A DNA stretch of 64,000 nt from Hsuehochloa calcarea (taxonomy: Eukaryota; Streptophyta; Magnoliopsida; Poales; Poaceae): the NCBI GenBank assembly GCA_036346395.1, contig CM070594.1:28801385-28865384 (forward strand). Direction: 5' to 3'. Positions 45,861 to 56,009 of the stretch are shown in pieces; position 1 is the first letter of the stretch, and each line of letters opens with the position of its first letter. The position numbers and the translations under genes are program-made. The notes beneath the pieces were generated by a model. It saw only the letters and a list, made by a program, of their open reading frames with translations, was not told the DNA's origin and searched no databases.

Positions 45861-47400
45861 TCCTGCTACTCTAGATTGCCTCATTGCTGATTTTGATCGC
45901 ATGGCTATATCCTATTGTTATGCGGGCACACCACATGTTGAGACACAGTTGATTCTGGAGTCAGCTATTCCAGACCGTGTGCGGGAAGCACAACAGAGTG
46001 ACCGGCTATTACAGGAGGTTAGGAAGCGTCTGGATGAGGGCAAAGAGAGTGATTTTAGTATGGATGATTTTGGTGTTTTGAGGTTTAAAGGCCGCCTTTG
46101 CGTGCCGCAAAAGTCGGAGGTCAAAGATGATATCTTGAGGGAAGCACATCGCACTCTGTACACTATTTATCCTGGTGAGACTAAGATGTATCGAGATTTG
46201 AAACAGAATTTTTGGTGGAAAAGAATGAAGGTGGATATTGCTAACTATGTGGCTTCTTGTGGTGTTTGTCGGCAAGTGAAAGTGAGCACAAGCGTCTGCG
46301 CAGGTTGTTGCGACCTTTGGAGGTACCCAGTGGCCTTGGGATGATATCTCTATGGACTTTGTGGTGGCGTTGCCTCGTTCGCGCGAGGAAGGATGCAATT
46401 TGGGTAGTGGTGGATCGATTGACAAGATCTGCGCACTTCATTCCTATTCGCACGACAAATTCGTGAGTGATCTAGCTCCTATTTATGTGCGTGAAATAGT
46501 AAGGCGCATGGTGTGCCAAAGACCATCGTTTACAGCGAGGGGCGCGAAGTTTGTCTCAAGTTAGGGAGAGTCTGCGAGTGCATTGGGCACAGCTCCCCTT
46601 AGTCTGCTGCTTCACCCAGAGCAGATGGGCGATCGGGCGTACTATTCGGACTTTGGAGGACATGTTGCGATCTTGTGTTTTGTCTTGGAAGGGTAGTTGG
46701 GAGGACGATTGCCACTTGCGAGTTTGCTTATAATAATAGTTACCATTCGATAGATTAGAGCTGCGCCATTCGAGGTTCTCTATGGGCGGAGTGCGGATCG
46801 CCACTTTGTTGGGATGCGATTGGAGAGAAGGCAATTTTGGGTCGGACTGGATTGAAGACCGTTGAGCGTGTGGCCATGGTGAGGCGAAATTTGTTGGCGG
46901 CTTCAGTAGACGAAAAGTTATCTTGATTTGAGGAGGCGTGACTTGGAGTTTGCGGTGGGTGACGAGTGCTCTTGAGTGTCTCCCACTAAAGGCATTGTTC
47001 GGTTTGGTACCAAAGGAAGCTTAGCCCAAGGCACGTTGGACCGTTCTCGATTATTGCAAGAATTGGAAAGTTAGCCTACCGCTTGGACCTTCACGAGTCC
47101 ATGCGTGGAGTTCATAATGTGTTTCACGTCTCGATCTTTGAGAAAGTTTTGAGAGATCGAGCATAAGATTTCTTTAGAGCGGCGACTATTGAGCAAGATC
47201 TCACGGTTGAGTGGCGTCGTGCGCGCGATTCTCGGAGAGGTCGGAGCGAGTCTTTGAGGCACAAGGCGTTGGTATCGTTAAGGTCTTGTGGGCCTTCGAT
47301 CCGAGAGAGAGCGACTTGGGAGTTGGAGTCTCGCATGCGCGAGCAATATCCGGAGTTGTTCACGTCGGGTATGTGTTGTTTTATTGTTTAATTTCAGCAG
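45861..47400 (+). pseudogene. Gypsy F integrase and chromodomain
   Basis: Open to 46344: linker, then the zinc-binding HHCC region (HRTLYTIYPGETKMYRDL, CGVCRQVK). The catalytic core is broken: WDDISMDFVVALPRS (about 46335-46380), a VVDRLTRSAHFIPI segment, and the E region near 46600-46740 in several frames. The C-terminal GVHNVFHVS segment lies at about 47107-47130. A chromodomain-like TVEWRRARDS...REATWELESRMREQYPELF follows at 47200-47360, also shifted. The family uses the chromodomain to target heterochromatin. Confidence 0.85.
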
Positions 47401-47447
47401 TGTAGTTTTTATTTGAGTAGAACGGCGAGTAGAATTCGGGTCGAATT

Positions 47448-47462
47448 AGTTAAGGGGTAGAA
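47448..47462 (+). other. Polypurine tract of gypsy F
   Basis: GTTAAGGGGTAGAA immediately before the 3' LTR start at 47463; the plus-strand primer. Confidence 0.8.
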
Positions 47463-49848
47463 TGTAATATTCTGAAAATAATAATAATAACAATAATAAT
47501 AATAAATTAATTAGTTAAAGAATTTAGGGCTTGTGCGTAATTAAAGAATTTAGTATATGTGGAAATAGGATAATTGAGTTTTTATGAGCTATATAAATAG
47601 GTGGTGGGTTTTCTAGAAACCTAATAGTTTTCTATTCCACTCTGCCTTGACCAATTGCCTTGATTCTTTGTGCCCCTGCGCCAGATTTTCTTTCCCCACA
47701 GGATCTTCTTGTTGTCTTTGCCAAGACCTCATCTTATTGGCCGTCTTTGCTTTCTGTTGCCTGCCATTTGGATCGCCCAGATTCGCTTGAAGCCGCCGCA
47801 TAAGCCGCTAAGCCGAACGTCTTATTCTTATTTCTTGTCTTAGAGCCGATCTATTGCGTTTTTCTTCTCTGTGTGGTGCGGCTGGTCGCACTTTCTGCTT
47901 ATTCAGAACTGCTCAAGTGGAGTCTTATTCTTCTTCTTCTTGTTGGTGCCAGCTTCTTCTTTGTCTTATTCTTCTTTGTGCTCTAGCTGCGTTACTGCTT
48001 GGTTCTTGCCTTCTTTGTGTCGTGGTTCTCTTCTTTGCTATTGCTGAAGTTCGGTAGACGCCTTGAGTCGCGCTTTGGCGCGTGGAAATAACGCCCGAGC
48101 CGAGCTACTGCCGCGTGGAGGTTAGATTGTTTTCATGCGAACCTTGGTTAGTTTCGGTGGTTAATTACATTGGCAATAGAGAGGTTTTAGAATTTTCTAA
48201 TCGAGGGGACGACTATTAGATCTGTTTAGCACTGTTTAGCCTGCTGTCCGTTGTACGATTTATTCGGGTACCTTAATGGCGGATTTTGGAAATCTCATCT
48301 ACTAGTTAATTGTAGATAATTTCGATATCTTTCTATAGCATATTTTATCATGTCAATCGGACAAGTATAATTCGAGCTATGATTTTTGGAAGACTGCTGT
48401 TTTTACGGTTGTCGTCTTTCGGCGCTGTTTTGGTAGACTGTAGAGTAAAAATAGTAAATAGCTTAATTAGAGTTTTTGATCTACATGAAAGTTGTAGATA
48501 ATTGTCCAATGGTTCTGTAGAATCTGAGAACGCGAATTTTGGTTGAGTAAATCAAAAGTTATGAATTTAGTAAGACCGCTGTTCCGAAGCGGACAGATCG
48601 GCTTTCTGGGCTAAATACGGAGGGTTAGATGATTTAATTAGAAGACTTTGTAATCTAAGAAAATGTGGATAATTTTATGAAGAATCCAGAATGGGGTGGT
48701 TTGTGGTGATCGGACTTTTGAGTCAAAAGTTACGTTCTTTTTAGTAACAGGACAGCAACGGGTAACTATTCGGTACCGGGGTAGCGTGGTATATTTGGGG
48801 ACGTGTAGGAGCGATGTCGATTGATTGCTATTCTTGTTGCTGTAATTTGTATTGAAGTTGGTGTATTTAATATAGGAGAGGCGTCGTGCTTGTTGCCATC
48901 TTCTAGCCAAATCGTGCGTCGCAACTAGTAAAGGCAAGTGCATGGTAGACAGCGATCAATGATCGATCACTGTTTTCTTTATCTTCTATTACCATTATTG
49001 TTGTGCTTTTATTTTGTTTAATTGCAAACAAGTAATTGGTATGTTTATCTCGTTGTTGACAAGCATGATGAAAAGTTGGATATGATGTTTATGATGGAGT
49101 TTGCATTTTCATACATAAGCATCTTTGCATATGAGCAGGTGATCATGAATGATCACAACTCCACGGGAGTGGAGGAGGTCCCCGATCCTTTTGGAGGAAC
49201 GGGCTTGAGAGTGAATGTTGTCGCGAGCATTCACTCATGCTATCTGTTATCTGTGAAAAGAAGTGCATGTGGACATGTAGATTAGATTTGCATTGATACA
49301 TGAGATTATTGGATGTGAATCAAAGAGAAGATAACTGCATGAGTATATTAATGGGAGTGCATGTGATGATAATGAAGTTATTGAATGCTGTTGATTTATT
49401 ATTGTTCGTTGTTTATGGATGTGTTTGCTGAGTCGTGGACTCACCCTTGCTCTATTGTTGTCTTTAGGTGATCTTGAGGATCACCGTGGCGAGAGCGAGT
49501 AGAGCACATGGACCACTTATGATCATTTACCTTCATAATCTTTTCATTCAGAATTGGTTTACTCCTGGACATGTTAGAGGTTGAATAAAGTTTAGGACAT
49601 CGTTTGGACTAGACTATTTGCTTTATTAATTTGGATTCATTGGTTGATGCTATTTTGGACTGTTTACCTGGTTTTATTCCCCTTGCTTATTGATTATCGT
49701 TGGATCCATAATTATACATGTTCTTTAGTGATCCATTGATATGATTATCGTTGTTTCCTTGCTGTAAATTTTATAGTGTGTCGTTATTTATTAGTAAAGA
49801 GAGTAGTGTGGTGGCATTCTAGGCTCAGTGTTGGGCTGGGGTGTTACA
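47463..49848 (+). repeat. 3' LTR of gypsy F
   Basis: 2,386 bp partner of 40085-42452, same ends. 47653-48123 is the block of high indel divergence; 48124-49848 matches the 5' LTR almost exactly. Confidence 0.94.
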
Positions 49849-49853
49849 AAGGG

Positions 49854-50560
49854 GATATAAAAGAATTGAGAGAACCCAATGCCATGTTCTTTGTACTCCT
49901 GTACAAGGAAAGCCTTTTATCAACTAACGACTTACCCTCTACTTTACCGAGTGTTGTGTTGAATCTCTTACAGGGTTACGATGACGTATTTCCTGACGAA
50001 GTACCACCCGGGCTGCCACCAAAAAGAGGCATTGAACATCAAATTGACCTTGTTCCTGGTGCCCCGCTTCCTAACCGACCAGCATACCGCACAAATCCAG
50101 AGGAGACCAAAGAAATTCAACGCCAAGTACAAGACCTACTCGACAAAGGGTATGTAAAAGAAAGTCTCTCACCTGTCTTTGTGCAGTTCTTTTAGTCCCA
50201 AAGAAAGATGGATCATGGAGAATGTGTGTAGATTGCCGAGCCATTAATAACATAACAGTAAGGTATAGGCATCCAATACCTAGACTTGATGACATGCTTG
50301 ATGAGCTTAGTGGTTCAACCATCTTTTCTAAGATTGATTTGCGAAGCGGCTACCACCAAATTCGAATGAGAGAGGGTGATGAGTGGAAAACTGCATTCAA
50401 AACAAAATTTGGGTTGTATGAATGGTTGGTCATGCCGTTTGGATTGACAAATGCACCAAGTACTTTCATGAGATTGATGAATCATGTGCTTAGAGCTTTT
50501 ATTGGCAAATTTGTTGTTGTTTACTTGATGATATCTTAATTTACTGACAAGTCTCTTGAA
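49854..50560 (+). pseudogene. Gypsy D reverse transcriptase (continuation after F)
   Basis: Resumes exactly where the 40084 fragment stopped (DIKELREPNAMFFVLLYKES), then YDDVFPDEVPPGLPP, GIEHQIDLVPGA and a frame break near 50190. MCVDCRAINNITVRYRHPIP at 50222 and KIDLRSGYHQIRMREGDEWKT follow. The catalytic Y-x-DD region is at about 50517-50535, one base short of frame (VVVYLMIS instead of a DD-containing read). Confidence 0.9.
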
Positions 50561-51350
50561 GAACATATTGAACATCTAGAAAGTGTGCTATGTGTCTTGC
50601 GAATGGAAAAGTTGTCGCTAACCTTGCCAAGTGCACCTTTTGCACCGACAAGGTAGTTTTTCTTGGCTTTGTTGTTTCGGTCAAGGAGTAGAGGTGGATG
50701 AGGAGAAGATAAAGGTCGTTCGTGAGTGGTTACCTCCACAAAATGTGAGCCAAGTGAGGAGCTTCCTTGGCCTTGCTGGTTTTTATCATAGGTTTGTGAA
50801 GGATTTGATTACCATTGCTGCCCCAATCAGCGAATTGACAAAGCGAGCACCTTTTCACCGGGTAAGACACAAGAGAAGGCATTTGAAGAGCGAAAGCTAA
50901 GTTGACATCAAGACCACTCCTTGCACTCCCAGTTTTAGTAAGACTTTTGAAATTGAATGTGATGCAAGTGGTATAGGGATTGGAGGAGTACTCATGCGGA
51001 AGGTAGGCCAATCGCTTATTTTAGTGAAAAGTTAAGTGGTCCAACTCTCAATTACTCTGTTTATGATAAAGAATTGTATGCCCTCATGAGAGCTTTGGAA
51101 ACTTGGCAACACTACTTGTGGCCTAAGGAATTTGTGATACACTCGGACCATGAATCTTTGAAACATCTTAAGGGTCAACTAAAACTGAATCGACGACATG
51201 CAAAATGGGTGAATTCATTGAATCTTTTCCCTACATTGTCAAGTACAAGAAAGGGAAGGATAATGTTGTAGCAGATGCCTGTCTAGGCGTCATGCTTTAC
51301 TTTCTCAACTTGATGCTAAAGTTCTTGGGTTAGAAAGTATCAAAGAATTG
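50561..51350 (+). pseudogene. Gypsy D RT thumb and RNase H
   Basis: Pieces in alternating frames: CTFCTDKVVFLGFVV-like (about 50630), VRSFLGLAGFYHRFVKD (50742-50800), a CDASGIGIGGVL-like segment (about 50960-51000), then YDKELYALMRALETWQHYLW and FVIHSDHESLKHLKGQ (51060-51180). Ends with a VVADA-like motif near 51260-51280. Confidence 0.88.
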
Positions 51351-52550
51351 TATGTTCATGACTCATATTTTTCTCGCACCATTTTCCAAATGTGGTAATG
51401 GAAAGGGTGGGACAAGTTTCATTTGCATGATGGTTTTTATTTCGCTAATAAGCTATGCATTCAGTTGCTCTGTTAGCCTATTGCTTTTGCGGAAGCTCAT
51501 TCAGCGGACTTATGGGCCATTTGGTGCTAAGAAAATCGAGAGTGTATTGGTGACCATTTCTTTTGGCCAAAGTTGAGTAGCGACGTTGAAAGATATATAT
51601 TGCGATGTGAGACATGCAATAAAGCTAAGTCCGTTTGAACCCTCATGGCTTGTACATTCCTTTACCTATTCCTAATGTTCCATGGGAAGATATTTCAATG
51701 GATTTTGTTCTTGGTTTACCTCGGACAAATAGGGGAGGACTCAATTTTTGTTGTGGTTGATAGGTTTAGCAAAATGGCTCACTTTATTCCATGTCATAAG
51801 AGCGATGATGCTTCACATATTCTTTGAATTGTTTTTCGGGAGATTGTGCGCTTACATGGCGTGCCACGAACTATTGTATCGCATCGAGACACTAAGCTTT
51901 TGAGCTATTTTGGAAGACCTTGTGGGAAAGCTTGGGACCAAGTCGTTGTTCTCTACAACATGCCATCCTCAAGCGGATGGACAAATCAAGTCGTGAACGA
52001 ACATTGTCCATGTTGCTTGAGTGCTTACGAAGAAAAATTTGAAGATGTGGGAAGAGTGTCTACCTCATGTGGAATTTGCATACAACAGTATGTACATTCG
52101 ACCACTAAAGTTTGTCCATTTGAACTTGCATATGGTTTCAAACCCACTGCTCCCATAGATCTTTTGCCTTTACTGTTGCGGGAGCACGTCAATTTAGATG
52201 CAAGCGAGCGTCTTGAACATGTCAAGAAGATTCACCAAAAGGTGAGAGAATATTGCAAAGATGACCCAAATTGTATGAGGCGTGCAAACAAGGGAAGAAA
52301 GAAGATGTTGTTTGAACCAGTGACTTGGTATGGGTACATCTTAGAAAAGATCGTTTCACGACGGCGCAAGTGCAAGCTACGACCACGAGCGGATGGCCCT
52401 TTCAAAGTGGTTCAAAAGATTAATGACAATGCCTACAAGATTGATCTTCCCGATAAGTATGGCGTTAGTGAGACCTTCAATGTATCCGACCTCTCTTCAT
52501 ACTTTGGACCAAGCGAGTCGAGGCGACTCCTTTTCAAGGAGGGAGGATGA
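51351..52550 (+). pseudogene. Gypsy D integrase, ending at the 3' LTR
   Basis: Zinc-binding region (about 51480-51630, RCETCNKAKS after shift), core with MDFVLGLPRTNRGEDSIFVVVDRFSKMAHFIP (51700-51795), HGVPRTIVSHRDTK (51850), a broken QADGQ/NEHCP-like region (about 51975) and FAYNSMYIRP-like (about 52070). The open C-terminal part runs 52110-52550: RADGPFKVVQKINDNAYKID, SETFNVSDLSSYF and KEGG. The stop codon TGA is formed by the first three bases of the 3' LTR (52548-52550). No chromodomain is visible after FNVSDLSSYF. Confidence 0.88.
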
Positions 52551-53652
52551 TGAGGACATCCCAACCTTCAATGACCATGCTACGTAAGATCATCTCCGCG
52601 ACCAAGATATTCTCAAGGACAAACAATATCAAGGACCAATCACGAGAAGGCGTGCTAAAAAATACTTGATCGGTGAGCGCTAACTTAGAACTTATTCGGA
52701 TCTCAATAACTTAGTAGTGCTTCCAATGTCCTCTTCTTTGATTGAACTCGGTGCATTGGAGAGGAACAAGGAGGTCGAGAAAACCAATGAGTTTTGCAAT
52801 CATTATCTGCATGAATTATAATGTTTCCAGCCAGCATACACCAGAGCATTGGATAGTTTGTCAAGTCTATTTTCCTACGCTTCAAACCGTGTATTATTTG
52901 GAGTTGTGTAATGAAAGTTATGATCATTTTAGTAACAAATGCACATGCTGAAAAATGCTGCGCGAAAACTGAAGTCTTCTTAAGTGCTTGCACACCAACC
53001 TGGAACGTTTCACTATGCCTATCCTACATGGATGGAAAGATAATCAAGTCTATTTTCACCTCCAACAAGCGGTTCGTCATTTGGACTTCCGAGGAGAGAG
53101 TTATTGCTATTTTACTAAAGATCGCAGAAGTTGAGCAGACGCGCGAGAAACCGAGAAGACTCCTTGAATGCTTCAACTAGTTGGCCTTCCACCTTCCAAA
53201 CGTGGTGACTTATGTTCATACCCAGCTAGGAGGGTAGTTCCTAGTATATATACCCCCCTACTCCCATCCATGGAGGTACTTTTGATATTTCAACAAACCG
53301 ATATATGAAATTGCAGCAAGACTGCTGAGTTCCTTGCTCCTTTTGCTCTTGTGAGTTCTCTTGGATTTGCAAGAAGATTCCTCTGGGATCCCCTAATTCG
53401 TGCTCTACGCTTCCGGGCGTTTTGTGTGGGTTAGTTCCGGATTGTGGTTCTGCGATTGTTCGGATAGCGGGTCGGAATCCGAAGGTTTGGATCGTCTCTC
53501 CCCAGCGCAGGTCGCATCCAACCTTGGCAGGTTAAAGCTAGTTACCCTTTTCCGCTACTCACAACTAGTTATCCCCGCTGTCCACAGCAAGATTCGCTTT
53601 GTTCTTCAACCTACGCCGTGAAGATCGGGCCACCCCTAGCGTGTACGCATCA
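52548..53652 (+). repeat. 3' LTR of gypsy D
   Basis: 1,105 bp, preceded by the polypurine tract AAGGAGGGAGGA (52536-52547). Ends TACGCATCA at 53652 and is followed by the TGAAG target duplication. Confidence 0.93.
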
Positions 53653-54345
53653 TGAAGGACATACCTCATCGGGATCGCTGAAAGGATCGTCATCGTTGGA
53701 AGAGTCAATGTTGTGGTTGTCCCTGGCCATGAAGCACATGCCGGTGAAGTCCTGAACCATCTTCTTGCCATGGGAGTCATCCTCGTCGTCCTCCGTCTCC
53801 GAGTCCACATCACTCATGTTAACACTCTCAAGAGCAGCAAGGACCTGGCTGACGAACTTGCGATAGTTAGTCTTCTTGGGTTTCGCATCCCTAGCTTGAG
53901 GACGCCTCCGAGAGTCATTCTCCTCCTTGCCCTTCTGCTTGGGACACCTGGAGCGAATGTGGTTTGGCTCACCACACTCAAAACACATGATAGGGCCACC
54001 TCTCCTTCTATTCCTCACCTTGTTGTAGACTATCGAGAATTTGGTGGATAGGAGGGCTAAATCATCCTCAGGTAGCTTCTCTACCTGCTCATCGCTCAAA
54101 GAATGCAAAGCTGATAAAGAAAAACCAGATGAGCCAATGTCCAAAGAATCCGACGAGCTACCCTTAGATGGGTCGACCACTAAAGCCATCGACTCTGTCT
54201 TGGGGAGACGTGAGATGAAATCAATCTCATACGTCTTCAACCTCGAGTAGAGCTTATCCATGGTAAGCTCACTCATGACAGTGTTGTCATTGATGGTTTT
54301 GAGTCTAATGCAAATGTTGATTCTAGTATCTAGAGCAATGCTATG
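53653..54345 (-). pseudogene. Copia A gag, central part with zinc knuckle
   Basis: Open on the minus strand from 54276: MSELTMDKLYSRLKTYEI, then a Ser-rich linker, CFECGEPNHIRSRC (C-x2-C-x4-H-x4-C, about 53985-53945), a basic stretch and an acidic Asp/Glu stretch, to the TGAAG duplication at 53653-53657 where D begins. It aligns with 8640-9240 of element C. 54277-54345 continues upstream into a gag frame broken by the LTR at 54346. Confidence 0.88.
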
Positions 54346-55675
54346 TGATGTGTTTCTTGTCTGTGCTGGTTGCAGGACGTCGAGGCGGAGTCGTGGCGAG
54401 ACACGTGGAGACCAGACTAGACGCAGGTGGCGTTGAGGTCAGAACGGTCAAGGTGTGTCGAAGACGGTGTGCACTCGAGGTGGTTGCGAGTCGTGGACAA
54501 CAAGGAATGCGGGACCTTCCAGAAGGTGCACGAGGGGCGAAAGGGTAATTTCGCAAGGCGGCACAAGTGGAAGCGGGATCCGTTCGGGTTTAGCCGGCGT
54601 AATGGGTTGGAGACCCGTTAGCCAAGGGCTATAAATAGAGGTGAAGGCTTGGTTGTAAGGTGACCTTTTTGAGAGAGAGGATTAGGGTTTTCCTAGAGTA
54701 AAAAGAGCCTTTGGGAGGTTGTTTTGTTTTGTGGCTTTAGTTGTTGGGAGAGGATGGATTGAGTCTCTTGTAATCATTTCTCTGTAATTGCCTCTCTGTA
54801 ATCCATTGGTTCAAGGAATGAAAAATCTCATGTTTACTTTTCTGTTCATGCATCTGTTTTTATTCTCTCGTAAGGCTTGATTCTTGTTGGGAAGTGCCAA
54901 AATGAGTTGCTCTTTGTTGGGATGATGCCACAAGATCATTTGATTGACTTTTCCCAAGAGCAAATCAACTGTAATCTCAGTTCTTGATTTTTGGCTTTCT
55001 CTGTTCTTCCCTCCCGTGCCTAGGTCTTGGATGAAAATCTTGTTTCCCTTCTTGAGATGGTATGAAACTTGGCATGCTGAATCTATAGGCTATTAAGTAG
55101 CTACCCTCAAAGTTTCATCACTAAGACTCCGAGAATCATGCGAATTTCAATTTTTGGTCCTTCTTGCCAAATATTCAAGAAATCCGATTTTGCTTTGATT
55201 AATGGATCTTTGTCTGCGATTCCTTCTCAATGAGGTCAAGATGTTGTTTGGGATGATGTCCTGTGAGACTTGACCCGAGAAGAGCAGCAATTTGTGAGTA
55301 TTTCGGATTTTTGGAAATTTCCAATACGTTCTGTTCTTCTGTCTGGGACAATCGGAACTTCCGCATTTTACACGGCGGAACTACTGCATGCGGAACTTCC
55401 GCACTGGAAGACCGGAACTTCCAATTGTCGACAGAGCAGCCCAGAAATTTTTGAACTTCCGCCTGGGTGACCGAAACTACCGCAGGGATAATCGGAACTT
55501 CCGATTTCTGACAGAACCGCCCATATTTTGTTTAACTTCTTGGATTTGATTCATTTCTCTTGTTATGATTATCTGAATGTATTTGGTTGCTGTGTGGACG
55601 CTTGAGAGGGGAAGATCTTAATTTTAAAAAGGCACCATTCACCCCCCCCCTCCGTTGCCATTTCGGTCCTTCACA
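54346..55675 (+). mobile_element. LTR-like insertion in copia A gag (about 1.33 kb)
   Basis: Begins TGATGTGTTTCTTGTCTGTG and ends GCCATTTCGGTCCTTCACA. The end resembles copia LTR ends in this window (CACCCCCCCTCCGTTGCC here; CACCCCCCCCCCTCTAGTCGCC in C), so it is a related solo copia LTR in plus orientation. TATAAATAG at about 54629-54637 fits a promoter. It contains a cluster of CGGAACTTCCG-type palindromic motifs at 55335-55515. No target duplication is found, and about 180 nt of gag expected between the flanks are missing, so insertion was accompanied by, or followed by, a deletion. Confidence 0.75.
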
Positions 55676-55953
55676 CAGAAAGTCCACCAGATCTCATGAG
55701 CAGACCTCAAATGAGCAACACGCTCAAACTCAAATCGGCTAAGGCCTTGGATCAGAAAGTTTCGAGCCTTGCTATTTGCCTCAACCTCTGGAGTGATCAC
55801 ATCGTCATCGGCTGGCACAACATAAGGATTTTTGACTTTGAGCCAAATTACGTGCCCTTGAGCCTCGATGTAGGCCTGCATGCGTGCCTTCCAGTAAGCA
55901 AAATCAACTCCATCAAAAATATATGGTTTGGTCGAATACTTGTCAGTCGTCAT
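55676..55953 (-). pseudogene. Copia A gag, N-terminal part
   Basis: Minus-strand ATG 55953: MTTDKYSTKPYIFDGVDFAY, WKARMQAYIEAQGHVIW, and RFEFERVAHLRSAHEIWWTF, matching 8145-8410 of element C. Open until the LTR junction at about 55676, then a few unrelated residues. Confidence 0.88.
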
Positions 55954-55995
55954 GGCTCCAAAGACCGGTTAAGATCTATGAGAAGAGCTAACCGT

Positions 55996-56007
55996 GCTCT
56001 GATACCA
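55996..56007 (-). other. Primer-binding site of copia A
   Basis: TGGTATCAGAGC on the minus strand, two bases inside the 5' LTR edge (56010). Exact match to the initiator-Met-tRNA complement. Confidence 0.9.
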
Positions 56008-56009
56008 CT

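Larger units (their letters stand above)
40085..49848 (+). mobile_element. Gypsy element F (Tekay/Del-like chromovirus), 9.76 kb, nested in D
   Basis: Youngest large insertion. LTRs 40085-42452 and 47463-49848 (TGTAATATTCTG...GGGGTGTTACA), perfect AAGGG target duplication (40080-40084 and 49849-49853) splitting the pol of D. The primer site follows the 5' LTR; a polypurine tract precedes the 3' LTR. Internal region has gag, protease, RT, RNase H, integrase and a chromodomain-like end (TVEWR...ATWELESRMREQYPELF), which places it with Tekay/Del chromoviruses. Despite long nearly identical LTR stretches, gag-pol is heavily frameshifted. Confidence 0.93.
35336..53652 (+). mobile_element. Gypsy element D (CRM/CRR-like chromovirus), nested in copia A
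   Basis: LTRs 35336-36432 and 52548-53652 begin TGATGAGGACATCCC and end GTGTACGCATCA. The flanking duplication is TGAAG (35331-35335 and 53653-53657) inside the gag of A. Internal order is gag, CCHC, protease, RT, RNase H, integrase, which is the gypsy order. Removing element F and the LTR at 37386-38340 leaves about 7.6 kb, the usual size of grass CRM/CRR elements. The LTR start and the integrase tail (INDNAYKIDLPDKYGVSETF) also fit that clade. Assignment to CRM is from memory of the family and is moderate. gag and pol carry many frame breaks. Confidence 0.9.

Noticed and set aside
54346..55675. Clean target-site duplication for this LTR
   Set aside because: I tried ends at TGATG, TGTGTTTC and TGTTTC against CACA and CACACA; no 4-6 bp match was found, so none is claimed.
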